Assembly (NCBI RefSeq): GCF_003814875.1
Contig: NZ_RKQF01000001.1
Span: 8,804,001-8,868,000 of the forward strand
Reading direction: 5' to 3'
Source: Streptomyces sp. Ag109_O5-1
GTDB taxonomy: Bacteria; Actinomycetota; Actinomycetes; Streptomycetales; Streptomycetaceae
DNA: 64,000 nucleotides
Shown: positions 33,665 to 42,600 of the stretch, piece after piece
How the letters are laid out: the number at the start of each line of letters is the position of its first letter
Numbering within the stretch: position 1 is the first letter of the stretch
The notes under the pieces: generated by a model
Told to the model about the DNA's origin: nothing
The model's input: the letters and a program-made list of their open reading frames with translations, nothing else
Databases searched by the model: none
Position numbers and translations under genes: made by a program

Positions 33665-34459
33665 ATGACACAAGCCGACGGATATCTCCTCGGCAACCGC
33701 CAGAGCGAGGCCGGGCAGCGCTTCGACGCCTTCGCCGCCCTCTTCGACCCCACCACCTTCCGGCACATCGAGGCACTCGGTCTCGGACCGGGCGGGCGGT
33801 GCTGGGAGGTCGGGGCCGGCGGCACTTCAGTGGTGGCCTGGCTGGCCGAGAAGGTCGGCCCGACGGGACAGGTCGTCGCCACCGACATCGACACCTCGCT
33901 GTTCGCCGGGGTCGCCCACGCGCCGGTCGAGGTCCGCACCCACGACGTCGGCGCCGAGGAGCCGCCGGGGGAGGGCTTCGACCTGGTGCACGCCCGGCTC
34001 GTCCTGGTCCATGTACCGGACCGGGAACGGGCGTTGCGTTCCATGATCAAATCCCTCCGCCCGGGCGGACGACTGCTCGTCGAGGACGCGGACCCGGCCC
34101 TCCAGCCCCTCACCTGCCCCTACGAGTACGGCGCCGAGCAGCAGCTCGCCAACCGCCTGCGCCAGGGCTTCCGCAAGCTCCTCGCCGAACGCGGCGCCGA
34201 CCTGTCGTACGGGCGCAAGCTTCCGCGGCTGCTCCGCGATGCCGGGCTGCTCGACGTGGAGGCCGACGCCTACTTCCCCGTCGCCTCGCCCGCCTGCGCC
34301 GCCCTGGAGTCCGCCACGGTCCGGCAGATCCGCGGCCGGCTCGTCACGGCGGGGCTGGCCACCGACGAGGACATCGACCAGCACCTGGCCAACGTGGAGG
34401 CGGGCAGCATGGACCTCGCCACGGCCCCGATGATCTCTGCGTGGGGCCGCAAGGCGTAG
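33665..34459 (+). CDS. Class I SAM-dependent methyltransferase
   Basis: 264 residues. The N-terminus YLLGNRQSEAGQRFDAFAALFDP is typical of a Streptomyces methyltransferase group. SAM motif I is CWEVGAGGTSVVAWLA, followed by VVATDIDTS, the HARLVLVHVPDRERALRSM helix and the LRPGGRLLVEDADP strand. Substrate unknown. The frame is open far upstream but ATG 33665 fits the domain start. Confidence 0.9.
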   Translation: MTQADGYLLGNRQSEAGQRFDAFAALFDPTTFRHIEALGLGPGGRCWEVGAGGTSVVAWLAEKVGPTGQVVATDIDTSLFAGVAHAPVEVRTHDVGAEEPPGEGFDLVHARLVLVHVPDRERALRSMIKSLRPGGRLLVEDADPALQPLTCPYEYGAEQQLANRLRQGFRKLLAERGADLSYGRKLPRLLRDAGLLDVEADAYFPVASPACAALESATVRQIRGRLVTAGLATDEDIDQHLANVEAGSMDLATAPMISAWGRKA

Positions 34460-34507
34460 CCGTGCCGTGCAGGACGCCGTCCTGCCGGGTCCGGCCGCGA
34501 TGCCGGC

Positions 34508-35476
34508 TCAGCAGCGGGCGGGCGGTCTGGCGCCCACGCGTTCCACTGCCCGCGCGCCCGCCCGGCAGCCCCGCGCCGCCGCATCCTCGGGATCCGCGCC
34601 GGCGACCAGCGCGGCGAGGAACGCCCCGGTGAAGGCGTCACCGGCGCCCGTGGTGTCCCGGGGCGTCGCCGGTGCGGCCGGGACCCGCGCCAGGACGCCT
34701 CCCGCCCTGGCGACCAGCGCGCCGTCCGCCCCCGACTTGGCCACCACCAAGGGCACCCGGTGGCTCAACTCGGCCGCCGCGTCCGCCGGATCCGGCAGCC
34801 CCGTCAGCAGACACGCCTCGTCCCGGCTCGGCAGCAGCACGTCCACGCCCTCCACCAGCGCGAGGAAGCGGTCCACGCCCAGCACCGCCAGGAACCCGGC
34901 CGACGCCGGATCCAGACTCACCGGCACGCCACGCGCGCGTGCCGAAGCCAGGGCCACCGACACCAGCGCCCGGCTCGGCTCGGAGAACAGCAGATAACCC
35001 GAGAGGTGCAGCCGGGCGACCCCGTCGAGCAGCGCGTCCGACCAGTCCGCGGGTTCCAGCCGCAAGGACGCTCCGCTGTCCGTGAGGAAGGTGCGCTCGG
35101 CCGATGCGCCGTTGTCGACCAGGCAGACCACCGTCCCCGTCGCGGCCTCCGGATCCACCACGAGCCGCGGCCGCACCCCGGCGGCGACCAGCTCCCGTTC
35201 GTGCCACTTCGCCGCGTCGGCGCCGACCCGCCCCACCAGCCGTACCTCCGCACAGCCCGTGTGGGCGGCCCAGCAGGCCACGTTGGCGCCCGCCCCGCCG
35301 GGCAGGGTCCGGATCACTGCGGCCGTGTCGGTACCGGCCGCGAGCGGCCCCCGGTGCCGCGCGACGATGTCGGTGACGACGTCCCCGACGACCAGCAGCG
35401 CTCCGCCCCGGCCCGGTGTCACCGCAACGCCTGACGCCTCATCCCGGTCCGGGGTCTCTTCTCCGCCCGTCGTCAC
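34508..35476 (-). CDS. psuK: PfkB-family sugar kinase, probable pseudouridine kinase
   Basis: 322-residue ribokinase-fold protein. PfkB signature 1 is GGAGANVACWAAH (substrate side), signature 2 is DTTGAGDAFTGAFLAAL, with the catalytic Asp in GAGD. It overlaps the stop of psuG by GTGA (GTG 35476), so it is co-translated with it. PsuK phosphorylates pseudouridine, and PsuG then splits the C-glycosidic bond to uracil and ribose-5-phosphate. The assignment as PsuK rests on this pairing. Confidence 0.85.
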   Translation of the reverse strand: MTTGGEETPDRDEASGVAVTPGRGGALLVVGDVVTDIVARHRGPLAAGTDTAAVIRTLPGGAGANVACWAAHTGCAEVRLVGRVGADAAKWHERELVAAGVRPRLVVDPEAATGTVVCLVDNGASAERTFLTDSGASLRLEPADWSDALLDGVARLHLSGYLLFSEPSRALVSVALASARARGVPVSLDPASAGFLAVLGVDRFLALVEGVDVLLPSRDEACLLTGLPDPADAAAELSHRVPLVVAKSGADGALVARAGGVLARVPAAPATPRDTTGAGDAFTGAFLAALVAGADPEDAAARGCRAGARAVERVGARPPARC

Positions 35477-36381
35477 CCCCTGGCCCACGCCGACGCGATC
35501 CGCGCCGCCAGCCGCACGTTGCCGCGCACGGCCGCCAGGTTGGCCTCCAGCGAGGCGCCGTCCGTGTGCCGGACCAGATAGCCGAGCAGGAACGGTGTCA
35601 CCGCCTGACCGGTGATCCCTTCCGCCTCGCACGCGTGCAGCGCGTCGGCGAGCACGCGAGCGTGCAGTGCGGGATCGAGCTGCTCCGCCTCCGGGACGGG
35701 GTTGGCGACGATCAGCGCAGTGTCCGCCGCGTCGAGCGCGTCCTGCGCCCGCATGACCTCCGCGACCTGCTCCGGGGTCTCCAGCGTCCAGTCGACCGGG
35801 TGCCCCGAGTCGGACAGATAGAAGCCGGGGAAGCGGTCCGTGCCGAATCCGGCCACCGCCACGCCCAGGGTCTCCAGGCGCTGGAGGGTCGCAGGCACGT
35901 CCAGGATCGACTTCACGCCCGCACACACCACCGTGATCCGGGTGCGTGCCAGCAGACCCAGGTCCGCGGACTCGTCCTGGGTCACCGTCCACTCCCGGTG
36001 CACCCCGCCGAGACCGCCCGTCGCGAACACCCGGAGGCCGGCCAGCGTCGCCAGCTGCGCGGTCGCCGACACGGTGGTCGCCCCGCTCGCCCCCGCGGCC
36101 ACGGCGAGCGGCAGGTCGCGGTGGCCCAGCTTGCGGATCCCCACCTCGTTGGCGACCCGCTCCAACTGCTCCTTGTCCAGGCCGACATGGGGCCGCCCGT
36201 CCAGCACCGCGATGGTCGCGGGCACGGCACCCTCACGCCGTACCGCGTCCTCCAGCTCCAGCGCCACCTGGAGGTTGCGCGGGCGCGGCAGCCCGTGCGC
36301 GATGATCGTGGACTCCAGGGCGACCACGGCCCGACCCGCGTCGAGCGCCTCCCGGACCTCTTCCGACACCACCAGCACCAC
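35473..36381 (-). CDS. psuG: Pseudouridine-5'-phosphate glycosidase
   Basis: 302 residues. The N-terminus VVALESTIIAHGLPRPRN, the central LGHRDLPLAVAAGASGATTVSATAQLA and TGGLGGVHRE blocks are near-invariant in PsuG. The enzyme cleaves pseudouridine 5'-phosphate to uracil and ribose-5-phosphate with a Lys/Asp active site and Mn2+. GTG 36381 has an AGGAGG site 7 nt upstream. First gene of the psuG-psuK operon for modified-nucleoside salvage. Confidence 0.95.
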   Translation of the reverse strand: MVLVVSEEVREALDAGRAVVALESTIIAHGLPRPRNLQVALELEDAVRREGAVPATIAVLDGRPHVGLDKEQLERVANEVGIRKLGHRDLPLAVAAGASGATTVSATAQLATLAGLRVFATGGLGGVHREWTVTQDESADLGLLARTRITVVCAGVKSILDVPATLQRLETLGVAVAGFGTDRFPGFYLSDSGHPVDWTLETPEQVAEVMRAQDALDAADTALIVANPVPEAEQLDPALHARVLADALHACEAEGITGQAVTPFLLGYLVRHTDGASLEANLAAVRGNVRLAARIASAWARG

Positions 36382-36480
36382 GTGCCCGCCTCCTGTCCGT
36401 CGGTCTTCCCTCATCCCTGGCGGGCGGCACACCCGGCTAAACGCTTGCGGCCTGTGGGGGACGCCACCAGCCTGGGCCGC

Positions 36481-36903
36481 ATGACGAATCACACGGCACG
36501 TCTGGACCACGTCGTCCTGTGGGTCGCCGACCCGGTCGCCGCGGCCGGCTTCTACGAGCGGATGCTCGGCCTGGAGCCGCTGAGGGTCGCCGAGTTCGCC
36601 GCGGGAGAGACGCCCTTCCCCTCCGTACGCGAGGAGACCATCCTCGACCTCGCACCGCTCACCCTCGCCGAGCGCATGCCCGTGCTCCCCGGCTCCGACG
36701 ACAGCGCGGGCCACCCCGTCAACCACATCTGCCTGTCCCTGCCGTCCGAAGCCTTCGACGCCCTGCGCACCCGCCTCGCCGACCACGCCGTCCCCATGAC
36801 CGACATCGGCCACGACTCCTACGGCGCCCGCGGCAGCGCCCCGCGCAACTTCTACTTCCGGGACCCGGACGGCAACGTCGTCGAGGCACGCCACTACGGC
36901 TGA
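36481..36903 (+). CDS. VOC (glyoxalase-fold) family protein
   Basis: 140 residues, single glyoxalase/bleomycin-resistance domain: RLDHVVLWVADPVAAAGFYERMLGLEP at the N-terminus, HICLSLP in the centre, and NFYFRDPDGNVVEARHYG at the end, with the metal ligands His (residue 9) and Glu near the C-terminus. Substrate unknown. It may be leaderless: no ribosome site precedes ATG 36481. Confidence 0.9.
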   Translation: MTNHTARLDHVVLWVADPVAAAGFYERMLGLEPLRVAEFAAGETPFPSVREETILDLAPLTLAERMPVLPGSDDSAGHPVNHICLSLPSEAFDALRTRLADHAVPMTDIGHDSYGARGSAPRNFYFRDPDGNVVEARHYG

Positions 36904-36978
36904 CGCCAGTACGGCTGACGGCGCTGCGGCCGACCGCGCGCCCGGGCGGCTCGGAGTGGCGGGTCGGGGGCCTGCCGC

Positions 36979-37533
36979 TCAGAACAGCGGCTCGGGCAGC
37001 ACGCCCTCCAGGGCGAGCAGCTTCCGCTTGGTCTCCAGCCCGCCCCCGAACCCGCCGATACCGCCGTCGCTCTCCACCACCCGGTGACACGGCACGACGA
37101 CCGGCAGCGGATTGGCGCCCATCGCGGCGCCCACCGCCTGCGCCCCGCCGGGCTGGCCGACCCGCCCCGCCAGATCGCCGTAACCCACGACGCTGCCGAA
37201 CGCGACACCGGCGGCCAGCTCGCGGAGCACCTGCCGGTTGAAGCCGGAGATCAGCGACCAGTCCAGCGGCAGGTCGAAGTCCTGCCGCTCGCCCGCGAAG
37301 TACGCCCGCAGCTGGCGTATCGCCTCGGCCAGCACCGGCGCCGCGGGATCCTCGACGGGCTCGGTGCCCAGCCGGGCCGCCAGCCGCCCCAGAGCCCGCT
37401 CCCGCACCGCGTCGGTGGCGTGGAATACCACGTTGACCAGGCCGTCGCGCGTCGCCGCCAGCAGCAGCGGACCGATGTCGCTGTCCACGAGGGCCCACAC
37501 CACCCGCTGCTCGTACTGCCCTTCGCTGTCCAT
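36979..37533 (-). CDS. ogt: Methylated-DNA--protein-cysteine S-methyltransferase
   Basis: 184 residues. Suicide repair protein that takes O6-alkyl groups from guanine onto a Cys in the PCHRV motif (PVVVPCHRVVESDGGIGGFGGG). Helix-turn-helix and Arg finger region (FNRQVLRELAAGVAFGSVVGYGDLA) are as expected. It starts 7 nt after TACGGT of a PafBC-type promoter (37541-37563), so expression should rise on DNA damage and the mRNA should be leaderless. Confidence 0.95.
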   Translation of the reverse strand: MDSEGQYEQRVVWALVDSDIGPLLLAATRDGLVNVVFHATDAVRERALGRLAARLGTEPVEDPAAPVLAEAIRQLRAYFAGERQDFDLPLDWSLISGFNRQVLRELAAGVAFGSVVGYGDLAGRVGQPGGAQAVGAAMGANPLPVVVPCHRVVESDGGIGGFGGGLETKRKLLALEGVLPEPLF

Positions 37534-37540
37534 GCGTCAC

Positions 37541-37563
37541 ACCGTACGACCCGCCACTGACAA
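37541..37563 (-). promoter_or_regulatory. PafBC/RecA-NDp-type promoter of ogt
   Basis: On the minus strand: TTGTCAGTG (37563-37555), 8 nt, TACGGT (37546-37541), 7 nt, ATG 37533. Full match to TTGTCRGTG-N8-TANNNT. Confidence 0.8.
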
Positions 37564-37583
37564 CGCCCGCCGCCCGGCCGGAC

Positions 37584-38453
37584 TCAGTCGGCGCGCAGCG
37601 CGGCCCGCACCACGTCGGGCTTGTTGGTGATGATCCCGTCGACGCCGTACCCGACGGCCCGCCACGTGGTGACCGCGTCGTTCACCGTCCAGGTGAAGAC
37701 GCGCAGCCGTTTGCCGTGCGGTCCGTCGAGCGAGTGCACGGTGTTCACATAGCCGGCCGAGATCGAGTCCACCGAGGGATTGACGAGGTCGGCGAAGCGC
37801 GCGTACCGCTGCAGGGAGGCGACGGACGGAGTGCCGAGGTAACCGGTCGTCACAGCCGGTTTCAGCTCGTGCACGATACGCAGGCTGTCCGCGCTGAAGC
37901 TCTGCACGACGATCCGGTGCAGGTGCCCGCGGTCCAGCCAGCCCTCGTTGCCCAGCGTCTTCAGGATCTGCTGCTCGATGCCCGGGTACAGCTCCGGGTT
38001 CTTGATCTCGAGGAGCAGTTTCTCGTGGTTGTGCTCGATCCTGCGCATGTACTCCGCCAGCGTCGGCACGCGCGTGCCCGCGTACGAGGGGGAGAACCAG
38101 CGTCCCGCGTCCAGCCGGGCGATCTCCGCGGCGGTGAAGTCCTTCACCTTCCAGGGCGCCCGGCCGGGGAAGACCTGTTCGACGTCGGTCGTGCGCTCGA
38201 GGCTGTCGTCGTGGATGACGACCAGGCGGCCGTCCTTGGTGCGCTGGACGTCGTTCTCGACCCAGGTGAAGCCCAGCGCGGCCGCCTTGTCGATGGCGGC
38301 CAGTGTGTTCTCCGGGGCGTAGGCGGAGGCACCCCGGTGCGCGAGCACCGTGGGCTCGGCGGCATCACCGGCCCGGGCGGCGGGTACCGGACTCAGCAGG
38401 GCGGCCGTTCCCAGAAGCGCCGTGGTCGTGGCGGCGACTGCGCGCGCGTGCAT
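37584..38453 (-). CDS. Secreted glycerophosphodiester phosphodiesterase
   Basis: 289 residues: N-terminal signal peptide (ATTTALLGTAALLSPVPAARAG), then a GDPD TIM barrel. LAHRGASAYAPENTLAAIDKA carries the catalytic His/Arg, WVENDVQRTKDGRLVVIHDDSLERTT the metal-binding Glu/Asp and second His. It hydrolyses deacylated phospholipids (glycerophosphodiesters) to glycerol-3-phosphate outside the cell, feeding phosphate or carbon supply. Confidence 0.94.
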   Translation of the reverse strand: MHARAVAATTTALLGTAALLSPVPAARAGDAAEPTVLAHRGASAYAPENTLAAIDKAAALGFTWVENDVQRTKDGRLVVIHDDSLERTTDVEQVFPGRAPWKVKDFTAAEIARLDAGRWFSPSYAGTRVPTLAEYMRRIEHNHEKLLLEIKNPELYPGIEQQILKTLGNEGWLDRGHLHRIVVQSFSADSLRIVHELKPAVTTGYLGTPSVASLQRYARFADLVNPSVDSISAGYVNTVHSLDGPHGKRLRVFTWTVNDAVTTWRAVGYGVDGIITNKPDVVRAALRAD

Positions 38454-38729
38454 GCGTACTCCTCACGTCCGGCGAATACGGACAGCACAAGACTGACAGC
38501 AGGGAGTCAACAGTGTCCGGGTACGGGATGACCACAGAATGAATGGAGTTGCCCAAGTCCGCTCACCGGTGCCGCACAACTGCGGCAAGGGCGTGTTTCT
38601 TTGCCGGAAAATCGTTCGACCATTCCGGTGGGGGTCATACTCTCTGCGTCAACCCTGACCGCTCGGGCGGTCCTGGGACGGGGCGCATATCAAGTATTCC
38701 GGGACGCAAAGGGTGAAGGGCAGCCACGT

Positions 38730-39596
38730 ATGCAGGGCACGGTCGACGGATTCAGCTATGGGGTCGTCACCCCGCTGGTGGCCTATCTGATGGCCTGCCT
38801 CGGCGGTGCCCTCGGGCTGCGCTGCACGACCCGGGCGATGCTGGTGGCCCACTCCTGGCGGCCCGCCTGGCTCGTCCTGGGCTCGGCTGCCATCGGCTCC
38901 GGCATATGGACCATGCACTTCGTCGCCATGATGGGGTTCAGCGTCAAGGAGACGCCGATCCACTACGACAAACCGATCACCTATGCGAGCCTCGGCCTCG
39001 CCATCCTCATGGTGGGCGTCGGGATCTTCATAGTCGGCTACCGGGGCGCCACCGGGACCGCGCTCTTCACCGGCGGCACCATCACCGGTCTGGGGATCGC
39101 CTCGATGCACTACCTGGGCATGGCCGGCCTGCGCCTCAACGGGAGCCTGCAGTACAACACGCTGACCGTGGCCGCTTCGGTCGTGATAGGCGTCGTGGCC
39201 GCCACCTCGGCCCTGTGGGCGGCCGGACAGATCCGCGGGTTCCTGTGGAGCATCGGCGCGAGCCTCGTCATGGGGCTCGCCGTCAGCGGCATGCACTACA
39301 CCGGTATGGCCGCCCTCTCCGTCCACCTCCACGGCTCCGACGTACCGACCCCCGGCGACTCGCCCGCCACCCTGCTCGCCCCCATGCTGATCGGCCCGCT
39401 CGCCTTCCTCTGCCTCGCCGCCGTCGTCGTGATCTTCGACCCGCTGATGGTCATGGGCAGGCCCGACCGGCTCCATGTGGAGCACAAGCCGGGTGTCCCG
39501 GCCGACGAGGTCACCCACCACCCGAGCCGTCGCTCGTCCCTCCGCGTCGGCCGCCAGCAGAGCCACCACAGCTCACGCACCCCGCAGAACCGCTGA
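38730..39596 (+). CDS. MHYT-domain integral membrane protein
   Basis: 288 residues, seven predicted helices. Three MHYT-type motifs (MHFVAMMGF, MHYLGMAGL, MHYTGMAAL) mark the copper/oxygen/NO-sensing-type membrane domain. In many bacteria it is fused to GGDEF/EAL or kinase domains. Here it ends in a 45-residue His/Ser-rich cytoplasmic tail (HHPSRRSS, HHSSRTPQ) with no output domain, so signalling would need a partner. ATG 38730 follows GGGTGAAGGG. Confidence 0.9.
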   Translation: MQGTVDGFSYGVVTPLVAYLMACLGGALGLRCTTRAMLVAHSWRPAWLVLGSAAIGSGIWTMHFVAMMGFSVKETPIHYDKPITYASLGLAILMVGVGIFIVGYRGATGTALFTGGTITGLGIASMHYLGMAGLRLNGSLQYNTLTVAASVVIGVVAATSALWAAGQIRGFLWSIGASLVMGLAVSGMHYTGMAALSVHLHGSDVPTPGDSPATLLAPMLIGPLAFLCLAAVVVIFDPLMVMGRPDRLHVEHKPGVPADEVTHHPSRRSSLRVGRQQSHHSSRTPQNR

Positions 39597-39606
39597 TCAG
39601 AACCGG

Positions 39607-39629
39607 TTGTCAGTGCGGGGTCGTACGGT
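39607..39629 (+). promoter_or_regulatory. PafBC/RecA-NDp-type promoter of uvrB
   Basis: TTGTCAGTG (39607-39615), 8 nt, TACGGT (39624-39629), then 7 nt to ATG 39637. Full match to the consensus; leaderless start predicted. Confidence 0.82.
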
Positions 39630-39636
39630 GGATGCC

Positions 39637-41784
39637 ATGCGGCCCGTTTCCCACATCGAACGCACGGTGGCGCCCTTCGAGGTCGTCAGCCCGTACCAGC
39701 CCAGCGGCGACCAGCCGGCAGCCATCGCCGACCTGGCCAAGCGCATCGAGGCCGGTGAGAAGGATGTCGTCCTCCTCGGCGCGACCGGCACCGGCAAGTC
39801 CGCCACCACCGCGTGGATGATCGAGAAGCTCCAGCGCCCGACCCTGGTGATGGCGCCGAACAAGACGCTGGCCGCCCAGCTGGCCAACGAGTTCCGCGAG
39901 CTCCTCCCGAACAACGCGGTCGAATACTTCGTCTCGTACTACGACTACTACCAGCCCGAGGCGTACGTCCCGCAGTCGGACACCTACATCGAGAAGGACT
40001 CCTCGATCAACGAGGAGGTCGAGCGGCTGCGCCACTCCGCGACCAACTCGCTCCTCACCCGCCGTGACGTCATCGTGGTCGCCTCGGTGTCGTGCATCTA
40101 CGGCCTCGGTACGCCGCAGGAGTACGTCGACCGGATGGTCCCGCTGCGGGTCGGTGACGAGATCGACCGCGACGACCTGCTGCGCCGCTTCGTCGACATC
40201 CAGTACACGCGCAACGACATGGCGTTCACGCGGGGCACCTTCCGTGTCCGCGGCGACACCATCGAGATCTTCCCGGTGTACGAGGAGCTCGCCGTCCGCA
40301 TCGAGATGTTCGGCGACGAGATCGAGGCGCTGTCCACGCTGCACCCGCTCACCGGCGAGATCATCAGCGACGACCAGCAGCTGTACGTCTTCCCGGCCTC
40401 CCACTACGTCGCCGGCCCCGAGCGCATGGAGCGGGCCGTCAACGACATCGAGAAGGAGCTGGGGGAGCGCCTGGCGGAGCTGGAGAAGCAGGGCAAGCTC
40501 CTGGAGGCCCAGCGGCTGCGGATGCGCACCACGTACGACATCGAGATGCTCCGCCAGATCGGCACCTGCTCCGGCGTGGAGAACTACTCGATGCACTTCG
40601 ACGGCCGCCTGCCCGGCTCTCCCCCCAACACCCTGCTCGACTACTTCCCGGACGACTTCCTCCTCGTCATCGACGAGTCGCATGTCACCGTGCCGCAGAT
40701 CGGCGCCATGTACGAGGGCGACGCCTCCCGCAAGCGCACCCTCGTGGACCACGGCTTCCGGCTGCCCTCGGCCCTGGACAACCGCCCCCTGAAGTGGGAG
40801 GAGTTCCAGGAGCGGATCGGGCAGGCCGTGTATCTGTCGGCGACCCCCGGCGCGTACGAGCTCTCCCGCGGCGACGGTGTCGTCGAGCAGATCATCCGAC
40901 CCACCGGCCTCGTCGACCCGGAGGTCGTCGTCAAGCCCACCGAGGGCCAGATCGACGACCTGGTGCACGAGATCCGCAAGCGCACCGAGAAGGACGAGCG
41001 GGTCCTGGTCACCACACTCACCAAGAAGATGGCCGAGGACCTCACCGACTACTTCCTGGAGCTCGGCATCCAGGTGCGCTATCTGCACAGCGACGTCGAC
41101 ACCTTGCGCCGCGTCGAGCTGCTGCGCGAACTGCGCTCCGGCGAGTTCGACGTCCTGGTCGGCATCAACCTCCTGCGCGAGGGCCTCGACCTGCCCGAGG
41201 TCTCCCTGGTGGCGATCCTCGACGCCGACAAGGAAGGCTTCCTGCGCTCGGGCACCTCGCTGATCCAGACCATCGGTCGCGCGGCGCGCAATGTCTCCGG
41301 CCAGGTCCACATGTACGCCGACAAGATCACCCCGGCGATGGAGAAGGCCATCGACGAGACCAACCGCCGCCGGGAGAAGCAGGTCGCCTACAACAAGGCC
41401 AACGGCATCGACCCGCAGCCGCTGCGCAAGAAGATCAACGACATCGTCTCGCAGATCGCCCGCGAAGAGGTCGACACCGAGCAGCTGCTCGGCTCGGGCT
41501 ATCGCAAGCAGAAGGACGGCAAGGGCGCGAAGGCCCCCGTTCCGTCCCTGGGCGACAAGGCGGCCAAGGGCGCGAAGTCCGGCAAGGCCGCCAAGGGCAA
41601 GGCCAAGGAAGCCGTTCCGACCGACCGTCCGGCAGCCGAACTCGCCGAGCAGATCGAGGAGATGACGGAGCGTATGCGCGCCGCCGCCGCCGATCTGCAG
41701 TTCGAGATCGCGGCCCGGCTGCGCGACGAGGTCTCCGAGATGAAGAAGGAACTGCGCCAGATGAGGGAGGCGGGCCTGGCCTGA
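39637..41784 (+). CDS. uvrB: UvrABC excinuclease subunit B
   Basis: 715-residue damage-verification helicase of nucleotide-excision repair. Walker A GATGTGKS near residue 47; the beta-hairpin YYDYYQPEAYVP near 93-104; DESH box (LVIDESHVTVPQ); motif V/VI LLREGLDLPEVSLVAILDADKEGF and QTIGRAARN. A C-terminal UVR domain (LQFEIAARLRDEVSEMKKEL) contacts UvrC. The stretch between helicase and UVR domain contains a Lys/Ala/Gly-rich linker (KDGKGAKAPVPSLGDKAAKG). ATG 39637 is leaderless under a PafBC-type promoter; GTG 39628 in frame would overlap the -10 box. Confidence 0.98.
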   Translation: MRPVSHIERTVAPFEVVSPYQPSGDQPAAIADLAKRIEAGEKDVVLLGATGTGKSATTAWMIEKLQRPTLVMAPNKTLAAQLANEFRELLPNNAVEYFVSYYDYYQPEAYVPQSDTYIEKDSSINEEVERLRHSATNSLLTRRDVIVVASVSCIYGLGTPQEYVDRMVPLRVGDEIDRDDLLRRFVDIQYTRNDMAFTRGTFRVRGDTIEIFPVYEELAVRIEMFGDEIEALSTLHPLTGEIISDDQQLYVFPASHYVAGPERMERAVNDIEKELGERLAELEKQGKLLEAQRLRMRTTYDIEMLRQIGTCSGVENYSMHFDGRLPGSPPNTLLDYFPDDFLLVIDESHVTVPQIGAMYEGDASRKRTLVDHGFRLPSALDNRPLKWEEFQERIGQAVYLSATPGAYELSRGDGVVEQIIRPTGLVDPEVVVKPTEGQIDDLVHEIRKRTEKDERVLVTTLTKKMAEDLTDYFLELGIQVRYLHSDVDTLRRVELLRELRSGEFDVLVGINLLREGLDLPEVSLVAILDADKEGFLRSGTSLIQTIGRAARNVSGQVHMYADKITPAMEKAIDETNRRREKQVAYNKANGIDPQPLRKKINDIVSQIAREEVDTEQLLGSGYRKQKDGKGAKAPVPSLGDKAAKGAKSGKAAKGKAKEAVPTDRPAAELAEQIEEMTERMRAAAADLQFEIAARLRDEVSEMKKELRQMREAGLA

Positions 41785-41862
41785 CCCCTGATCCGCTGCC
41801 GGACCCCGGCAAGTACGCGAAGTGTTGCAGGACCGACACAAAGCGCGGGCCGGGGTTCGGCA

Positions 41863-41885
41863 CTGTCAGTGGCGCTGCATAGGGT
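41863..41885 (+). promoter_or_regulatory. PafBC/RecA-NDp-type promoter of terD
   Basis: CTGTCAGTG (41863-41871), 8 nt, TAGGGT (41880-41885). Transcription would begin near 41892, about 50 nt before the GTG of terD. One mismatch (first base) to TTGTCRGTG-N8-TANNNT. Confidence 0.68.
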
Positions 41886-41941
41886 TTTGGTCAACCGCGG
41901 ACTCCGCGGCAGCAGGGGACAACCGACGAGGGGAAGCAGCC

Positions 41942-42520
41942 GTGTCCGTCAACATGACCAAGGGTCAGGCCATCAGCCTGGAGAAGAAGGACGGGGGCTC
42001 CCTGAGCGCGGTCCGCATGGGTCTTGGCTGGAAGGCGGCGCCCCGGCGCGGGCTGTTCGGCTCGCGCACCCGTGAGATCGACCTGGACGCCTCGGCCGTG
42101 CTGTTCGCCGACAAGCAGCCCGTCGACGTCGTGTTCTTCCGCCATCTGGTGAGTGACGACGGTTCCGTCCGCCACACGGGCGACAACCTCGTCGGCGGCG
42201 CGGGCCAGGGCGGCGACGACGAGGCCATCCTCGTCGACCTCGCGCGCATCCCGGTCCACATCGACCAGATCGTCTTCACCGTCAACTCCTTCACCGGCCA
42301 GACCTTCCAGGAAGTGCAGAACGCCTTCTGCCGGTTGGTCGACGAGACCAACGGCCAGGAGCTCGCCCGCTACACGCTCGACGGCGGCGGCGAGTACACC
42401 GCCCAGATCATGGCGAAGGTGCACCGGTCGGGCCCGGGCTGGACGATGACGGCCCTGGGCGTTCCGGCCAAGGGCCGCACCTTCCAGGACCTGGTGCCGA
42501 CGATCCTTCCGGTCCTCTAG
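41942..42520 (+). CDS. terD: TerD family tellurium/stress-response protein
   Basis: 192-residue TerD (calcium-binding beta-sandwich) protein. MTKGQAISLEKKDGGSLSAVRMGLGWK is the usual start. The metal-binding GDNLVGGAGQGGDDEAILVDL and the VFTVNSFTGQTFQEVQNAFCRLVDETNGQELARY blocks are complete. TerD proteins respond to tellurite, oxidative and DNA stress and to differentiation in Streptomyces. It starts with GTG 41942 after GAGGGGAAG and stands under a DNA-damage-type promoter right after uvrB, with the next TerD-like gene 80 bp downstream. Confidence 0.95.
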   Translation: MSVNMTKGQAISLEKKDGGSLSAVRMGLGWKAAPRRGLFGSRTREIDLDASAVLFADKQPVDVVFFRHLVSDDGSVRHTGDNLVGGAGQGGDDEAILVDLARIPVHIDQIVFTVNSFTGQTFQEVQNAFCRLVDETNGQELARYTLDGGGEYTAQIMAKVHRSGPGWTMTALGVPAKGRTFQDLVPTILPVL

Positions 42521-42600
42521 CCTTTCGGTCCTCCAGCCTTTCGGTCTCCGAGAGGGGCCCGGCGGCGCACGACGACACGACACACAGGGGACGTGGGCAC

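Noticed and set aside
39610..41841. 743-codon minus-strand frame over uvrB
   Set aside because: Antisense shadow created by GC-biased third positions; no recognisable protein.
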